Positions 8,682-19,739 of a stretch of 64,000 nt of DNA are shown here, one piece after another. Each line of letters starts with the position of its first letter. Positions within the stretch are counted from its first letter, which is position 1. The stretch is from the NCBI GenBank assembly GCA_963792405.1, contig CAWBVU010000001.1, positions 1-64,000 of the forward strand, read 5' to 3'. This stretch comes from SZUA-442 sp963792405 (GTDB lineage Bacteria > Actinomycetota > Acidimicrobiia > Spongiisociales > UBA5794). The notes under the pieces are model-generated. The model saw only the letters and a program-made list of their open reading frames with translations. It ran no database searches and had not been told where the DNA came from. The position numbers and the translations under genes are program-made.

Positions 8682-11417
8682 TCAGGCCATGGCGGACTCC
8701 TCGGCGATCTCGAGGCCGCCCGGGAGGGGCTCCGCCACGATGGACCGCTCCATCCTCCCTGTGAAGACGACGAGGAGGCTGGGGAGCACGAGCAGCGCTG
8801 CGGCGAGCGAGAGGGCGATCATCACCGCGGTCAGGACGCCGAACGTGGCGAAGATCGGCGTCGGCGCCATCGCCATGACCAGGAATCCCAACACCGACGT
8901 GAGGGCGGACAGCACGAGGGCGCCGCCGGTTCCCGTGCCCGCTCTCCTCGTCGCCCCGAGCGGGTCACCGGACGCCTTCAGCTCCTCGCTGAACCGAGCC
9001 GTGAAGTGGGTCGAGAAGTCGATGCCGACACCGACGGCGATGGCTGCGATGGTCGCCGTGACCATGTTGACCGTGTAGCCGAACATCGCCATGAAGGCGT
9101 AGACACCGAGCACGACGAGGCCGATCGGGGCGACGGAGATCACGGCGAACTTCACCGACCGCAGCATGACCGCCACGATGATCAGTGCGAGCACGAGGGC
9201 GAGCGGGAGTGACACGAGCATCGAGCGGGTGAACGACTCCATCGAGTGGTACTGGGTCAGCACCTCCCCCGACACGCGAGCGGAGGTACCCGTCGTCGCC
9301 TGCTCGTAGCCGTCCGCTGCGCGCTCCAGGGCCGCCTCGACCGGTGCGATCACGGCACCGTCGGTGAAGCTGCCGACCTGGATGGTGACGGCCGTCACAT
9401 ATCCGTCGCTCGACTCTGCGACGATCGACGGCACGTCCTCGGGTGCGATCGCCATCGACCCATCCGGGGCGAGGACGCCGCGGGAGGCGGCGTCGCGAAG
9501 CGCCGCGGCGACCGCTGCGCGCGAGTCGGGATATCCGTCCCCGTCGCCATCGGCGAGGGATGGACCTGTGGCCTCGATCGAGGCCGCTGCAGGCGAGTCC
9601 ACGACCATCCGCACGATGTCACCAGCGTGGAGGCCGACGATCATCTCACCTTCGGCGTCACGTCCGAACGCGGCGTCGCTCTGTCGGAGGTCGTCGACCA
9701 TGCCGTCGAGGGCGACGAGGCTCGCAGGATCCGCGAGATCTCCTTCGACGAGCACGAAGGACGAGCCCTCACCGCTCGAGGGGAACGCATCCGTCACCCG
9801 CTCGATGGACCGTGCGAAGTCCGTGTCCGAGGAGAGGAAGTCCTCGATGCGGAAACCTGATTCGACCTTCATGGCGAACGTGAACCCGATCACCGCGATC
9901 GTCGCGACGACGGGGATCGTGACGATCCTCCACCTCGCGAGGAACTGCACGACCGTCCCTGCATGCTCGAGCCCGTGCGCGGCGCCCGCGTGTCCGGTCA
10001 CGAGCTCGCGACCCCTGCGCGCAGCTCGATGGTTGCGCATCCTGGTCGCGAGCAGTGGGACGCCGATCAGCGCTACGACGAAGATCACGAGGGCACCGAC
10101 GCCGATCTGCGGCATGATGGCGCTGAGCGCCACGGTGAGGCCTCCGACGACCGCCATGGCGGCGATGCCGAGCCCGTACAGGTATCGGGACGGTCCCCTG
10201 ACGGGATCGTCGCCGACGAAGGATTCCATCCCAACCGTCACGCGTGGCGCGATCTGCCCGAGCAGGAGATACGCCCACGCAAGGGAGATCGCGCTGCCGA
10301 CACCGAACTGCACGATCGCCTCGGTGCCGGAGGCGACGTTCGAGAGGAAGGCGGCGATCGACGACGCGAGTGCCAGGAGCATCGCGGTGAACACGGCCGT
10401 CATGCCGACGGGATAGGCCGTCCCGATGCCGTGTCCCTCCTCCACCTGCGCCTCGCGCACCCGGCCGATGCCATGGATGTAGAAGTCGACCCCGAAGCTG
10501 ATCATCGCGATCGGAACGACGAAGGCGAGCAGCAGCGATCCCATCTTGAGCCCGAGCAGCGAGGCGGTCCCGTAGTAGGCGAGGGCGGTCGCGGCCAGGC
10601 CTGCTCCGACAACGACGGCCGACCAGTAGGACCTGTGGACGAAGGCCACGAGGACCACGATCAGGGCGACCGCGAGGAAGATGTAGGGCGCTGATGCCTG
10701 CGCGGCTTCACCGAACGTGGTGTCGCCGTCGATCATGATGCCGATGGAGTCCGTCGCGGCGGCACCATCCCGAAGGTCCGACTGCAGTGTCCGAAGCCAC
10801 GCCTCCTCGGCGGCGAGATCGGCGAACGCTGCCGAGTCGTAGACGACCTGGGCGGTGAAGGCGGAGGCGTACCACCCATCGTCGCGCCGTTGGCGATCCT
10901 CCGACAGCGTCCCCGCCAGCGCCTGCTGCGGGGAGGCCTCCGCGAACAAGGTGTCCAGTGCGGCATCCACGTCGTGGTCCGTCGCAGTGGCGAGCCCGCC
11001 GGGGACCATCGTGTCCACCACGTCTGCGATCGAGAGGATGCCCGGCACCACGGACTGCGAGGTGTGGTCGTAGCGATCGACCAGGATCGTGGCATGTCCC
11101 GCATCGGCCTTCGCGCGGTCCGTCAGGGCCTTCCACTCGCCGAGTGCCGAAGCCGTGAGGACATCGCCGCGATCGGGCGTCTCGACGAGCCACATCGCCG
11201 TGCGGACCGTCGAGTCGCTCCGCAGTGAGGCACCGGCGTCGTCGAACGTCCGGTACATCTCGCCGGACGGATCGAAGCTCGGTTCGTCCGTGTTCGCCAC
11301 CATGGGTCCGACGAGGCCGAGCGCGAGCACGCACGCAAGCGCCGCACCGACGACGACGAGCATGTGCCCGCCGATCCAGTCGTAGAACCTGAAGATGGGG
11401 GATCGTGTCATGGCCAT
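8682..11417 (-). CDS. MMPL/RND-superfamily exporter
   Basis: A 911-residue protein with the duplicated RND layout: one N-terminal helix, a large outer loop, five or six helices, then a second loop and helix set. The segments ISFGVDFYIHG and AVGVGIDFSTHF are the paired motif-4-like helices with the Asp residues that relay protons in MMPL transporters. Such proteins export lipids or hydrophobic molecules to the envelope. The ATG at 11417 follows an AGGAGG ribosome binding site at a proper distance. The second outer loop has a DGDGDGYPD stretch resembling a calcium-binding loop, unusual in this family. The gene lies divergent to the acetyl-CoA synthetase gene. The substrate is unknown. Confidence 0.85.
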   Translation of the reverse strand: MAMTRSPIFRFYDWIGGHMLVVVGAALACVLALGLVGPMVANTDEPSFDPSGEMYRTFDDAGASLRSDSTVRTAMWLVETPDRGDVLTASALGEWKALTDRAKADAGHATILVDRYDHTSQSVVPGILSIADVVDTMVPGGLATATDHDVDAALDTLFAEASPQQALAGTLSEDRQRRDDGWYASAFTAQVVYDSAAFADLAAEEAWLRTLQSDLRDGAAATDSIGIMIDGDTTFGEAAQASAPYIFLAVALIVVLVAFVHRSYWSAVVVGAGLAATALAYYGTASLLGLKMGSLLLAFVVPIAMISFGVDFYIHGIGRVREAQVEEGHGIGTAYPVGMTAVFTAMLLALASSIAAFLSNVASGTEAIVQFGVGSAISLAWAYLLLGQIAPRVTVGMESFVGDDPVRGPSRYLYGLGIAAMAVVGGLTVALSAIMPQIGVGALVIFVVALIGVPLLATRMRNHRAARRGRELVTGHAGAAHGLEHAGTVVQFLARWRIVTIPVVATIAVIGFTFAMKVESGFRIEDFLSSDTDFARSIERVTDAFPSSGEGSSFVLVEGDLADPASLVALDGMVDDLRQSDAAFGRDAEGEMIVGLHAGDIVRMVVDSPAAASIEATGPSLADGDGDGYPDSRAAVAAALRDAASRGVLAPDGSMAIAPEDVPSIVAESSDGYVTAVTIQVGSFTDGAVIAPVEAALERAADGYEQATTGTSARVSGEVLTQYHSMESFTRSMLVSLPLALVLALIIVAVMLRSVKFAVISVAPIGLVVLGVYAFMAMFGYTVNMVTATIAAIAVGVGIDFSTHFTARFSEELKASGDPLGATRRAGTGTGGALVLSALTSVLGFLVMAMAPTPIFATFGVLTAVMIALSLAAALLVLPSLLVVFTGRMERSIVAEPLPGGLEIAEESAMA

Positions 11418-11654
11418 GGTGGTCTCCTCCTGATGCGTGTCTGCCCATCGGGCGGTGTCGTCCCCGTCACCGTGCACGAACCGGCCACCTGCGCCCATCG
11501 GGTATGCACCGGAAGGTCCCCCGAGACCCCGACACATGCCCTCAGGGCGCACCCCTAGGGGATCGACCTGACCGGAGCGGCGGCGCCGCGGCCTCGCCCG
11601 GCGCGTGAGGGAGCGAGATCCGCGAGAATCCATGCGCAGCGTCGAAGGGATGGC

Positions 11655-13611
<1,957 letters not shown>

Positions 13612-13621
13612 CGGAGGACCG

Positions 13622-15139
13622 ATGGCCGACACCACGGACGAGAAGGCGAAGGGCGAGGGGACGGAGGCGGAACGCAAGGACGCCGACAAGGAGGCGAAGG
13701 CCCCCGAGCACCACGAGGAGTCCTTCTCCGAGACCCACCACTCGGTCACCGTCGACGGCGAGGAGATCGCCTACACGGCGACCGCGGGCCGGATCGTGCT
13801 CAAGGAGGAGGACGACACCAAGAAGGCCTCGTTCTTCTTCACCGCCTACACGAAGGAAGGCGTCGACGATCCCGCGTCACGGCCGATCGTGTTCGCCTTC
13901 AACGGCGGCCCCGGATCCTCATCGGTATGGCTCCACATGGGCATCCTCGGGCCCAGGCGTGTCCACCTCGATGACAAGGGCAACCTCCAGCGGTTGCCGG
14001 GCGAGTTGGTCGACAACGACCAGACGTTGCTCTCCCACGCCGATCTCGTGTTCATCGACCCGGTGTCGACCGGGTACACGCGGGCGATCGAGAAGGACGA
14101 GGAACGCTCCTACCACCACTTCGAGAAGGACATCGAGTCCGTCGGCGCCTTCGTCCGGATGTACCTGACGCGGTACCAGCGGTGGGCGTCACCGAAGTTC
14201 CTCGCCGGTGAGAGCTACGGCACGACACGGTCGGCCGGTCTCGCAGGCCATCTCATGGCCAGGTACGGCATCTACCTCAACGGCGTCATCCTGATCAGCT
14301 CGGTGCTGTCGTTCCAGACGATCGCCCTCGACTCCTCCACCTACACGTTCCACAGGGGCAACGACCTCCCCTACGTCGTGTACCTGCCCTCCTACACCGC
14401 GACGGCGTGGTTCCACGGAGCGCTCGATGCCGACCTCCAGGGACGGGACCTCACGGGCCTCCTGGCCGAGGTCGAGGAGTTCGCCGAGACCGAGTACCTG
14501 CTCGCCCTGCAACAGGGGTCTCGCCTCGGTGCCGAGACCTCCTCGCGGATCGCCGAGAGGCTGGCGACGTACACGGGCCTCGACCAGGCGTTCATCGAGC
14601 GATCGGACCTGCGGATCGAGAAGTTCCACTTCATGAAGGAGCTCCTGCGAGACGAGGGTGTCACGGTGGGGCGCCTCGACTCGCGGTACAAGGGGGTGGA
14701 CCGCTATGCGGTTGGGTCGATGCTCGAACACGACCCGTCGCTCGACGTGTGGATGGGTCCCTACACCGCCACCTTCAACGACTATGTCCGGCGGGAGCTC
14801 GGGTACGAGAGCGACCTCGTCTACGAGATCCTGAACCCGAAGGTCTGGCCGTGGAACTACGAGAAGTTCCAGAACGCCTATGTCGATGTGTCGGAGACGC
14901 TTCGGGACACGATGACGAAGAACCCTGGCATGAGGGTCTACGTCGCAAGCGGCTACTACGACCTGGCGACCCCCTACTTCGCCACGGAGCACACGATCTC
15001 CCATCTGGGGATCGAAGAGGCGCTGCGGGACAACGTCGAGGTGTCACATTTCGAGGCAGGGCACATGATGTACGTCCACAAGCCCTCGATCGACAAGCTC
15101 GGCCCCGAGCTACGGGCGTTCGTCGAACGGGCGACCTGA
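13622..15139 (+). CDS. Serine carboxypeptidase, peptidase family S10
   Basis: A 505-residue S10 carboxypeptidase, which removes residues from peptide C-termini. The oxyanion motif NGGPGSSSVW is at about 94-103. The catalytic triad reads Ser198 in GESYG, Asp447 in SGYYDLATP and His481 in EAGHMMY. I start at ATG 13622, with GGAGG five bases upstream. The N-terminus is a highly charged, Lys/Glu-rich, hydrophilic stretch with no signal peptide or lipobox, so the enzyme is predicted to stay in the cytoplasm unless exported by another route. Most S10 enzymes are secreted or lysosomal. It directly follows acs, suggesting co-transcription. Confidence 0.88.
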   Translation: MADTTDEKAKGEGTEAERKDADKEAKAPEHHEESFSETHHSVTVDGEEIAYTATAGRIVLKEEDDTKKASFFFTAYTKEGVDDPASRPIVFAFNGGPGSSSVWLHMGILGPRRVHLDDKGNLQRLPGELVDNDQTLLSHADLVFIDPVSTGYTRAIEKDEERSYHHFEKDIESVGAFVRMYLTRYQRWASPKFLAGESYGTTRSAGLAGHLMARYGIYLNGVILISSVLSFQTIALDSSTYTFHRGNDLPYVVYLPSYTATAWFHGALDADLQGRDLTGLLAEVEEFAETEYLLALQQGSRLGAETSSRIAERLATYTGLDQAFIERSDLRIEKFHFMKELLRDEGVTVGRLDSRYKGVDRYAVGSMLEHDPSLDVWMGPYTATFNDYVRRELGYESDLVYEILNPKVWPWNYEKFQNAYVDVSETLRDTMTKNPGMRVYVASGYYDLATPYFATEHTISHLGIEEALRDNVEVSHFEAGHMMYVHKPSIDKLGPELRAFVERAT

Positions 15140-15155
15140 CGAACGCGACCGTCGG

Positions 15156-16700
15156 CTATCCGTCGCCTGTCGTCGCGAGGTGGCGCGTGACGGCGCGTGC
15201 CGCCGACTTGCCCGAAGCGACCGCCGCGGTCATCCCGCCGCCCCCCACCCAGGCCCCTGCGAGGAAGAGACCCTCCACCGGTGTGGCCGGTCGCCTTCGG
15301 CGCATCATGTTCATGACGTCCTGCTCCCGCCCGTACAGGCTTCCGTGTGGCTGGCGCACGTACCTCACGTTGGTGAGCGGCGTCCCCACGTGCGAGGTGA
15401 CGATCGAGTCCCTCAGGCCGGGGATCAACCGTGAGGCCCGCTCGATCAGGACCTCCCCCGCCTCCGCCTTGACCCGCTGATAGGAGGGGTTCGCCCGATA
15501 GTCCCGGAGGTCGCCACCCGTTCCCCAGACGTCGGCATGGTCCCAGGGTGCGAGCGTCGTGAGGACCAGTACCGATCCCCCCTCGGGTGCACAGGACGGA
15601 TCGACGACGGTGTAGTTCGAGACGATCATGCCGACCTCGTCGAACCTCCCGGCGAGGACCGCCTGGTACTCGGCATCGAGGTCGTACCCCACCATGTCGA
15701 AGAACTCGTGATGTCGCCACCCATTCGCGATCAGGTCGACGTCGAGGCCGAGGTGGACCACGAGGCTGGACAGCGCGGGCGTCTCCGCGTCGACGTCTCG
15801 GCTCCAGTCCGCATCGACGGTGCCCCGGGGCAGCAGCGACACGGTGGCGGACGGGCTGGCATTCGAAACGACGGCCCTCGCCCTGACCTCGGGACCGGAC
15901 CGGGTGCGTATGGTGAAGCCGTGCGGTGCAGGCTCGATCGCGGTCACGGTGGAATGGAGATGCACCTGCCCACCGTGCTCGGCGATGACGTCCGCAATGG
16001 CCCACGTCATCGTCCCTGATCCCCCCGTCGGATACCACGCGCCGCCGGTGCCGTAGGACAGGATGGTGAGGGCCATCTGCCCTGCGGAGACGCGTGAAGG
16101 GGGGAGCCCGAGGTATCCCCACAGGGTGGACACGAACGCCCTCGCCTCCGGGCCGGCGAGGTGGGGGGCGATGAACGCCTCCCAGCTGCTCGCGAATGCG
16201 TGGGCCATGTCGGGGTATCGGGAGGGCATCTCGAACTCTCGGACCCTGACGCCCTCGGACCGATCGCGTGCGTAGGCGGCCGTGTCGTGGCCAACCCTAC
16301 GGATCGCCGCGAAGAGCTCACCGGCCCCCTCCCGTTCGTCGGGGAAGATCCTCGAGAGCTCTGCGAGGTGCCCGTCGAGGTCCGCCGGCACCGACGCCTC
16401 GAAGTCGGGGAACCGGACCGTGTAGAAGGGGTCGAGGGCGTTGAACTCGACGCGGTCGAGGATGCCGAGGGTCTCGAACATCGGACGTGCCCACCCCCTC
16501 GGCCCGAGGCCGTCGAGGGCGTGGAGCGCCACCTCGAACCGGAAGTCCTCCTTTCGGAAGAAGTGGGCGTAGCCACCCGGCTTCGAGTGTCCCTCGAGCA
16601 CGACGACGCGCAATCCGGCCTCCTGGAGGTGCCGGGCGGACGACAGGCCACCCAGTCCGGCACCGACGATGGCGACGTCGGTCTCGATGATCTCCGTCAT
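15156..16700 (-). CDS. FAD-dependent phytoene desaturase/carotenoid isomerase-like oxidoreductase
   Basis: A 514-residue flavoprotein. The N-terminal dinucleotide-binding motif VAIVGAGLGGLSSARHLQEA is followed by the acidic strand end VVVLEGHSKPGG. The C-terminal FAD motif GLFLAGAWVGGGGMTAAVASG matches the CrtI/CrtISO/retinol-saturase group, which oxidise, isomerise or saturate polyene lipids. There are no carotenoid genes next to it, so a carotenoid role is unproven. Its ATG overlaps the stop of the AI-2E transporter gene on the same strand (ATGA), so the two are probably translated together. It converges on the S10 peptidase gene with only 16 bases between. Confidence 0.78.
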   Translation of the reverse strand: MTEIIETDVAIVGAGLGGLSSARHLQEAGLRVVVLEGHSKPGGYAHFFRKEDFRFEVALHALDGLGPRGWARPMFETLGILDRVEFNALDPFYTVRFPDFEASVPADLDGHLAELSRIFPDEREGAGELFAAIRRVGHDTAAYARDRSEGVRVREFEMPSRYPDMAHAFASSWEAFIAPHLAGPEARAFVSTLWGYLGLPPSRVSAGQMALTILSYGTGGAWYPTGGSGTMTWAIADVIAEHGGQVHLHSTVTAIEPAPHGFTIRTRSGPEVRARAVVSNASPSATVSLLPRGTVDADWSRDVDAETPALSSLVVHLGLDVDLIANGWRHHEFFDMVGYDLDAEYQAVLAGRFDEVGMIVSNYTVVDPSCAPEGGSVLVLTTLAPWDHADVWGTGGDLRDYRANPSYQRVKAEAGEVLIERASRLIPGLRDSIVTSHVGTPLTNVRYVRQPHGSLYGREQDVMNMMRRRRPATPVEGLFLAGAWVGGGGMTAAVASGKSAARAVTRHLATTGDG

Positions 16701-17935
16701 GGGTCAGGGTGGGCGTACAGCTCGGGAGCGTCGGGGAACGGGTCCTGATCGATCAGCTTCCTCCACACGTAGAGGCCCGCGTCCTTGATCGAGGCGATGA
16801 TCGGAACGGCGAGCAACGACCCGAGGAGGCCCCCCACCTGGAATCCGAGGATGAGGCCGATCAGGACCACGGCGGGCCTGAGGCGGACCGCGGTCCCCAT
16901 GACCCTGGGAGCGATGATGTTCGCCTGTGCCTGGACGACGACCAGGTAGATCAGGGCCACGATGAGTGCGAACCAGTAGTTCTCGAGCTCGGGCCACCTC
17001 GTCGAGCCGGAGATCAGCGCCGCGAGGACACCCGGAATGGCCGCGAGGATGGGCCCGAACGTGGGAATCATGTTCAGCACCACCATGATGGCCCCTGCAA
17101 GGAACGCACCTGGCAACCCGACCCACCAGAGCACCAGGAACACCAGTCCGCCCGTGATGAGAGAGTTGACGAGCTGACCGTACAGATAGCCGCGCCAGAC
17201 ACGCTTCTGCTCTCTCATCATCAGCAGCCCGTCCCGCTGGTAGCCGGGCGGGAAGTTGTGGATGAGCCCCTCGTGCATGCGACGACTGTCGGCGTTGAGG
17301 TACATGGCGATGAGGATCGTCACGATGGCACTCGTGATGATCGCGACGACGATCCCTGCCACGGTGCGGAATCCGCTGAGCCCCGCCCCGAGGTAGGCGA
17401 GGACCCGCTCGGCATCCACGACCGGCCCTCCCGAGCCATCTGCGTTGGTGACCGAGTTCTGGAGCTGGTCGAGGACTCCGGAGATGTCGACGGTCAGTCC
17501 CAGCATCTCGACCCTGCCGTCCTCGTCCGCGTTCTCGAGGAGCCAATCGCGCGCCTCCTCGATTCGACCGACCGGGTCGAGCTCGGTGATCGAGTCGACG
17601 ATCGACCCGACGAGGAAGTACCCGAAGGCGACCGTCCCTGCAAGGACCACGAGGTAGGCGATGAGGAGGGCGATTCCGCGCGGGATGCGGAGCCGCCGGT
17701 GGAGCAGACGGATCAGCGGAGCAACGAGGAAGGCGATGAGCGAGGCGAGCGCCGCGATGGCGATCACGTTGCGCATCAGGAAGAGGCCGATGAGTGCCAG
17801 CACGAAGCCCATCGCGATCACCAGCAGCTTCGCCTTGTCGCTCCATGGAGGAGACGGTGGCAGGAGCACCGCTGCGGCGTCGTCCTCGTCGACCGGCTGC
17901 GGCGGCGCCTCGTCCGATCCCCGTGCGTCGACCAT
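16697..17935 (-). CDS. AI-2E family transporter (TqsA/PerM type)
   Basis: A 412-residue integral membrane protein with eight predicted helices in the PerM arrangement: two pairs of N-terminal helices, a soluble region (about residues 110-190), then clustered helices. The family-typical C-terminal stretch is MVVLNMIPTFGPILAAIPGVLAALISG. Family members export autoinducer-2, act as sodium/proton antiporters, or transport unknown solutes; the specific job cannot be inferred. The ATG at 17935 sits six bases after a TAGCGT -10 element on the minus strand, so the mRNA probably has no leader. It overlaps and leads the FAD oxidoreductase gene, and is divergent from the F420-type reductase gene. Confidence 0.85.
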   Translation of the reverse strand: MVDARGSDEAPPQPVDEDDAAAVLLPPSPPWSDKAKLLVIAMGFVLALIGLFLMRNVIAIAALASLIAFLVAPLIRLLHRRLRIPRGIALLIAYLVVLAGTVAFGYFLVGSIVDSITELDPVGRIEEARDWLLENADEDGRVEMLGLTVDISGVLDQLQNSVTNADGSGGPVVDAERVLAYLGAGLSGFRTVAGIVVAIITSAIVTILIAMYLNADSRRMHEGLIHNFPPGYQRDGLLMMREQKRVWRGYLYGQLVNSLITGGLVFLVLWWVGLPGAFLAGAIMVVLNMIPTFGPILAAIPGVLAALISGSTRWPELENYWFALIVALIYLVVVQAQANIIAPRVMGTAVRLRPAVVLIGLILGFQVGGLLGSLLAVPIIASIKDAGLYVWRKLIDQDPFPDAPELYAHPDP

Positions 17936-17941
17936 GGCACC

Positions 17942-17947
17942 ACGCTA
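17942..17947 (-). promoter_or_regulatory. -10 element for leaderless AI-2E transporter transcript
   Basis: TAGCGT on the minus strand, six bases before the ATG at 17935. It fits the TANNNT-N6/7-start pattern seen repeatedly in this window. Confidence 0.5.
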
Positions 17948-17972
17948 GAGCACCTGAGGGTGTTCGTGTCGG

Positions 17973-17978
17973 TACGAT
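17973..17978 (+). promoter_or_regulatory. -10 element for leaderless F420-type reductase transcript
   Basis: TACGAT followed seven bases later by the ATG at 17986. The position favours 17986 over the upstream ATG at 17977, which overlaps the element. Confidence 0.5.
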
Positions 17979-17985
17979 GCAGGCC

Positions 17986-18465
17986 ATGTCGGCATATGAC
18001 CGAGCCATGCGTGCCCTCGCAAGGACCTCACCGATGCGGTGGACCCTGTCGAAGGTCCTGATGCCCCTCGACATGCGGCTCCGCGACACGCGGTTCGCCC
18101 CATCGACGCTGGGGATCGGGATGCCGCTGTGCTATCTCACCACCATCGGCCGGACATCTGGCGAGGCCCGCACCGTCCCGCTGCTGCACGTGCCCGTCGA
18201 CGGAGGCGGGGTGGCCGTCGTCGCCACGAACTTCGGGAGGGAACGACATCCGGGATGGGCGCTGAACCTTCGCAACGACCCCCGCGCACAGATGTCGATC
18301 GGGGATGAAGCCGTCGACATGGTGGCTCGGGCCGCATCAGACGAGGAGGCGAGGGAGATCTGGGAGCGGTTCGACGGCGTGTGGCCGGGCTACGAGAAGT
18401 ACAGGGAGATCGCCCCGAGGGACATCCACGTGTTCGTGCTCACCCCTGTGTCCACGCCCGCCTAG
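17986..18465 (+). CDS. F420H2-dependent quinone reductase/nitroreductase-family protein (deazaflavin-dependent)
   Basis: A 159-residue protein with the split-barrel motif of the deazaflavin-dependent nitroreductase family: LTTIGRTSGEARTVPLL, then VVATNFGRERHPGWALNLR and a WPGYEKYRE segment near the end. These enzymes use reduced coenzyme F420 to reduce quinones, nitro compounds or other substrates, and are mostly actinobacterial, which supports the assignment of the host. I place the start at 17986 because a -10 box lies exactly seven bases upstream; 17977 is the alternative and adds three residues. It is a single-gene unit divergent from the AI-2E transporter gene. Confidence 0.85.
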   Translation: MSAYDRAMRALARTSPMRWTLSKVLMPLDMRLRDTRFAPSTLGIGMPLCYLTTIGRTSGEARTVPLLHVPVDGGGVAVVATNFGRERHPGWALNLRNDPRAQMSIGDEAVDMVARAASDEEAREIWERFDGVWPGYEKYREIAPRDIHVFVLTPVSTPA

Positions 18466-18468
18466 CGC

Positions 18469-19686
18469 TCAGGCGAGGACCTCTCCAACGACGTCGACGA
18501 CGGTGTCGAGCTCCTCGTCGCTGATCACGAGCGGCGGACAGAAGGTCACGGTTCCCGGAAGGGCGCGAGTGATCACGCCACGGTCGAGGATCGCAGCCAC
18601 CACCTCGGCCTCCGTCCGCATCGACGCGAGCTCGATGGCCCACATGCCCCCGATCCCGCGCACCTCGGCCACATTCGGCGACGACGAGAGTCGTCGGAGG
18701 CCACCACCGAGCTTCTCCGCGATGGCCGGCACGCGCTCGAGCAGACGGTCCCGCTCCATGATCGCGAGGTTGGTGAGCCCCGCGGCGCAGGCCGTGGGGT
18801 GTCCCGAGTAGGTGAAGCCGTGGCGAAGGATGAACTCGTCGTCGGACTCGAGGATGGACCGCACGTGGTCGCCGACGATCACCCCTCCGAGGGGGATGTA
18901 GCCACTGCTCACCGCCTTGGCGAAGGTGGTGAGGTCGGGGGTGACGTCGAAGTACTGGGAGGCGAACCATGTGCCGAGACGTCCGAACCCGGTGATGACC
19001 TCGTCGAAGATCAGGAAGGCGCCGTGTCGATCGCAGAGCTCGCGAAGACCCTCGAGGTAGCCGGGAGAAGGAGGTCGTACGCCACCGACGCCCTGGACCG
19101 GCTCGGTGATCACGGCTGCGACCTCGCCCCTGTGCTCCTCCATCGCGGCCGCCAGCTTGGAGAGGTCGTCGGGATCGACGTTGACCACGTCACCGACGAA
19201 CGGCCCGAAGCCCGCCTGGTTCGGGGGAAGCCCTGACAGTGAGGTGCCACCGTATGCGACGCCGTGGTAGCCGCGCTCCCTCGAGATGACGATCGTCCGC
19301 TCGGGAGAGCCTGCGAGGGCCTGCGCCGACCTGGCGATCTTCATGGCGGATTCCACGGCCTCCGATCCCGAGCTGCAGAAGAAGACGCGTGGGCGCTCGT
19401 GGATCGACAGCTCGGCGATGCGCACCGCGAGGTCGTCTGCCGGGCGATTCGTCCAGGCGCCGAACGTCTGGTACGTGCCGAGCTCTCGAACCTGTGAGGC
19501 GATGGCATCCGCCATCTCAGCGTTCCCGTAGCCGATGTTCGCGTACCACAGCGAGGCCATGGCATCGATGTACTCCCTCCCCCCGGCATCCCACACGCGG
19601 GCGCCCTCGCCTCGCACGATGGGTCGGTAGAAGTCGGGCCCCTTCGACGGCACGGCGAAGGGATGGAGGAAGCTCGGTGGCTGCAT
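18469..19686 (-). CDS. Class III pyridoxal-phosphate aminotransferase
   Basis: A 405-residue class III aminotransferase, the family that includes omega-amino-acid:pyruvate, ornithine and GABA aminotransferases. Visible motifs are the phosphate-binding region FFCSSGSEAVESAMKIAR, the cofactor-contacting ITEPVQGVGG and FDEVITGFGR, and the Schiff-base lysine in FAKAVSSGYIPLGG. The start at 19686 lies six bases after a TACGCT -10 box. Substrate preference cannot be read from the sequence. It resembles omega-transaminases more than acetylornithine aminotransferase, so I would not call it ArgD even though argD is missing from the arg operon here. It is convergent with the F420 reductase gene and divergent from the VIT1-like gene. 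Confidence 0.88.
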   Translation of the reverse strand: MQPPSFLHPFAVPSKGPDFYRPIVRGEGARVWDAGGREYIDAMASLWYANIGYGNAEMADAIASQVRELGTYQTFGAWTNRPADDLAVRIAELSIHERPRVFFCSSGSEAVESAMKIARSAQALAGSPERTIVISRERGYHGVAYGGTSLSGLPPNQAGFGPFVGDVVNVDPDDLSKLAAAMEEHRGEVAAVITEPVQGVGGVRPPSPGYLEGLRELCDRHGAFLIFDEVITGFGRLGTWFASQYFDVTPDLTTFAKAVSSGYIPLGGVIVGDHVRSILESDDEFILRHGFTYSGHPTACAAGLTNLAIMERDRLLERVPAIAEKLGGGLRRLSSSPNVAEVRGIGGMWAIELASMRTEAEVVAAILDRGVITRALPGTVTFCPPLVISDEELDTVVDVVGEVLA

Positions 19687-19692
19687 GCCGGC

Positions 19693-19698
19693 AGCGTA
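19693..19698 (-). promoter_or_regulatory. -10 element for leaderless aminotransferase transcript
   Basis: TACGCT on the minus strand, six bases before the ATG at 19686. Confidence 0.5.
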
Positions 19699-19726
19699 GC
19701 CCCGACGTGCCCCCGCGGTCCTCCCG

Positions 19727-19732
19727 TACAAT
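19727..19732 (+). promoter_or_regulatory. -10 element for leaderless VIT1-like transcript
   Basis: TACAAT, seven bases before the ATG at 19740. It decides between this ATG and the in-frame ATG at 19731, which overlaps the element. Confidence 0.55.
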
Positions 19733-19739
19733 GCCCCGG

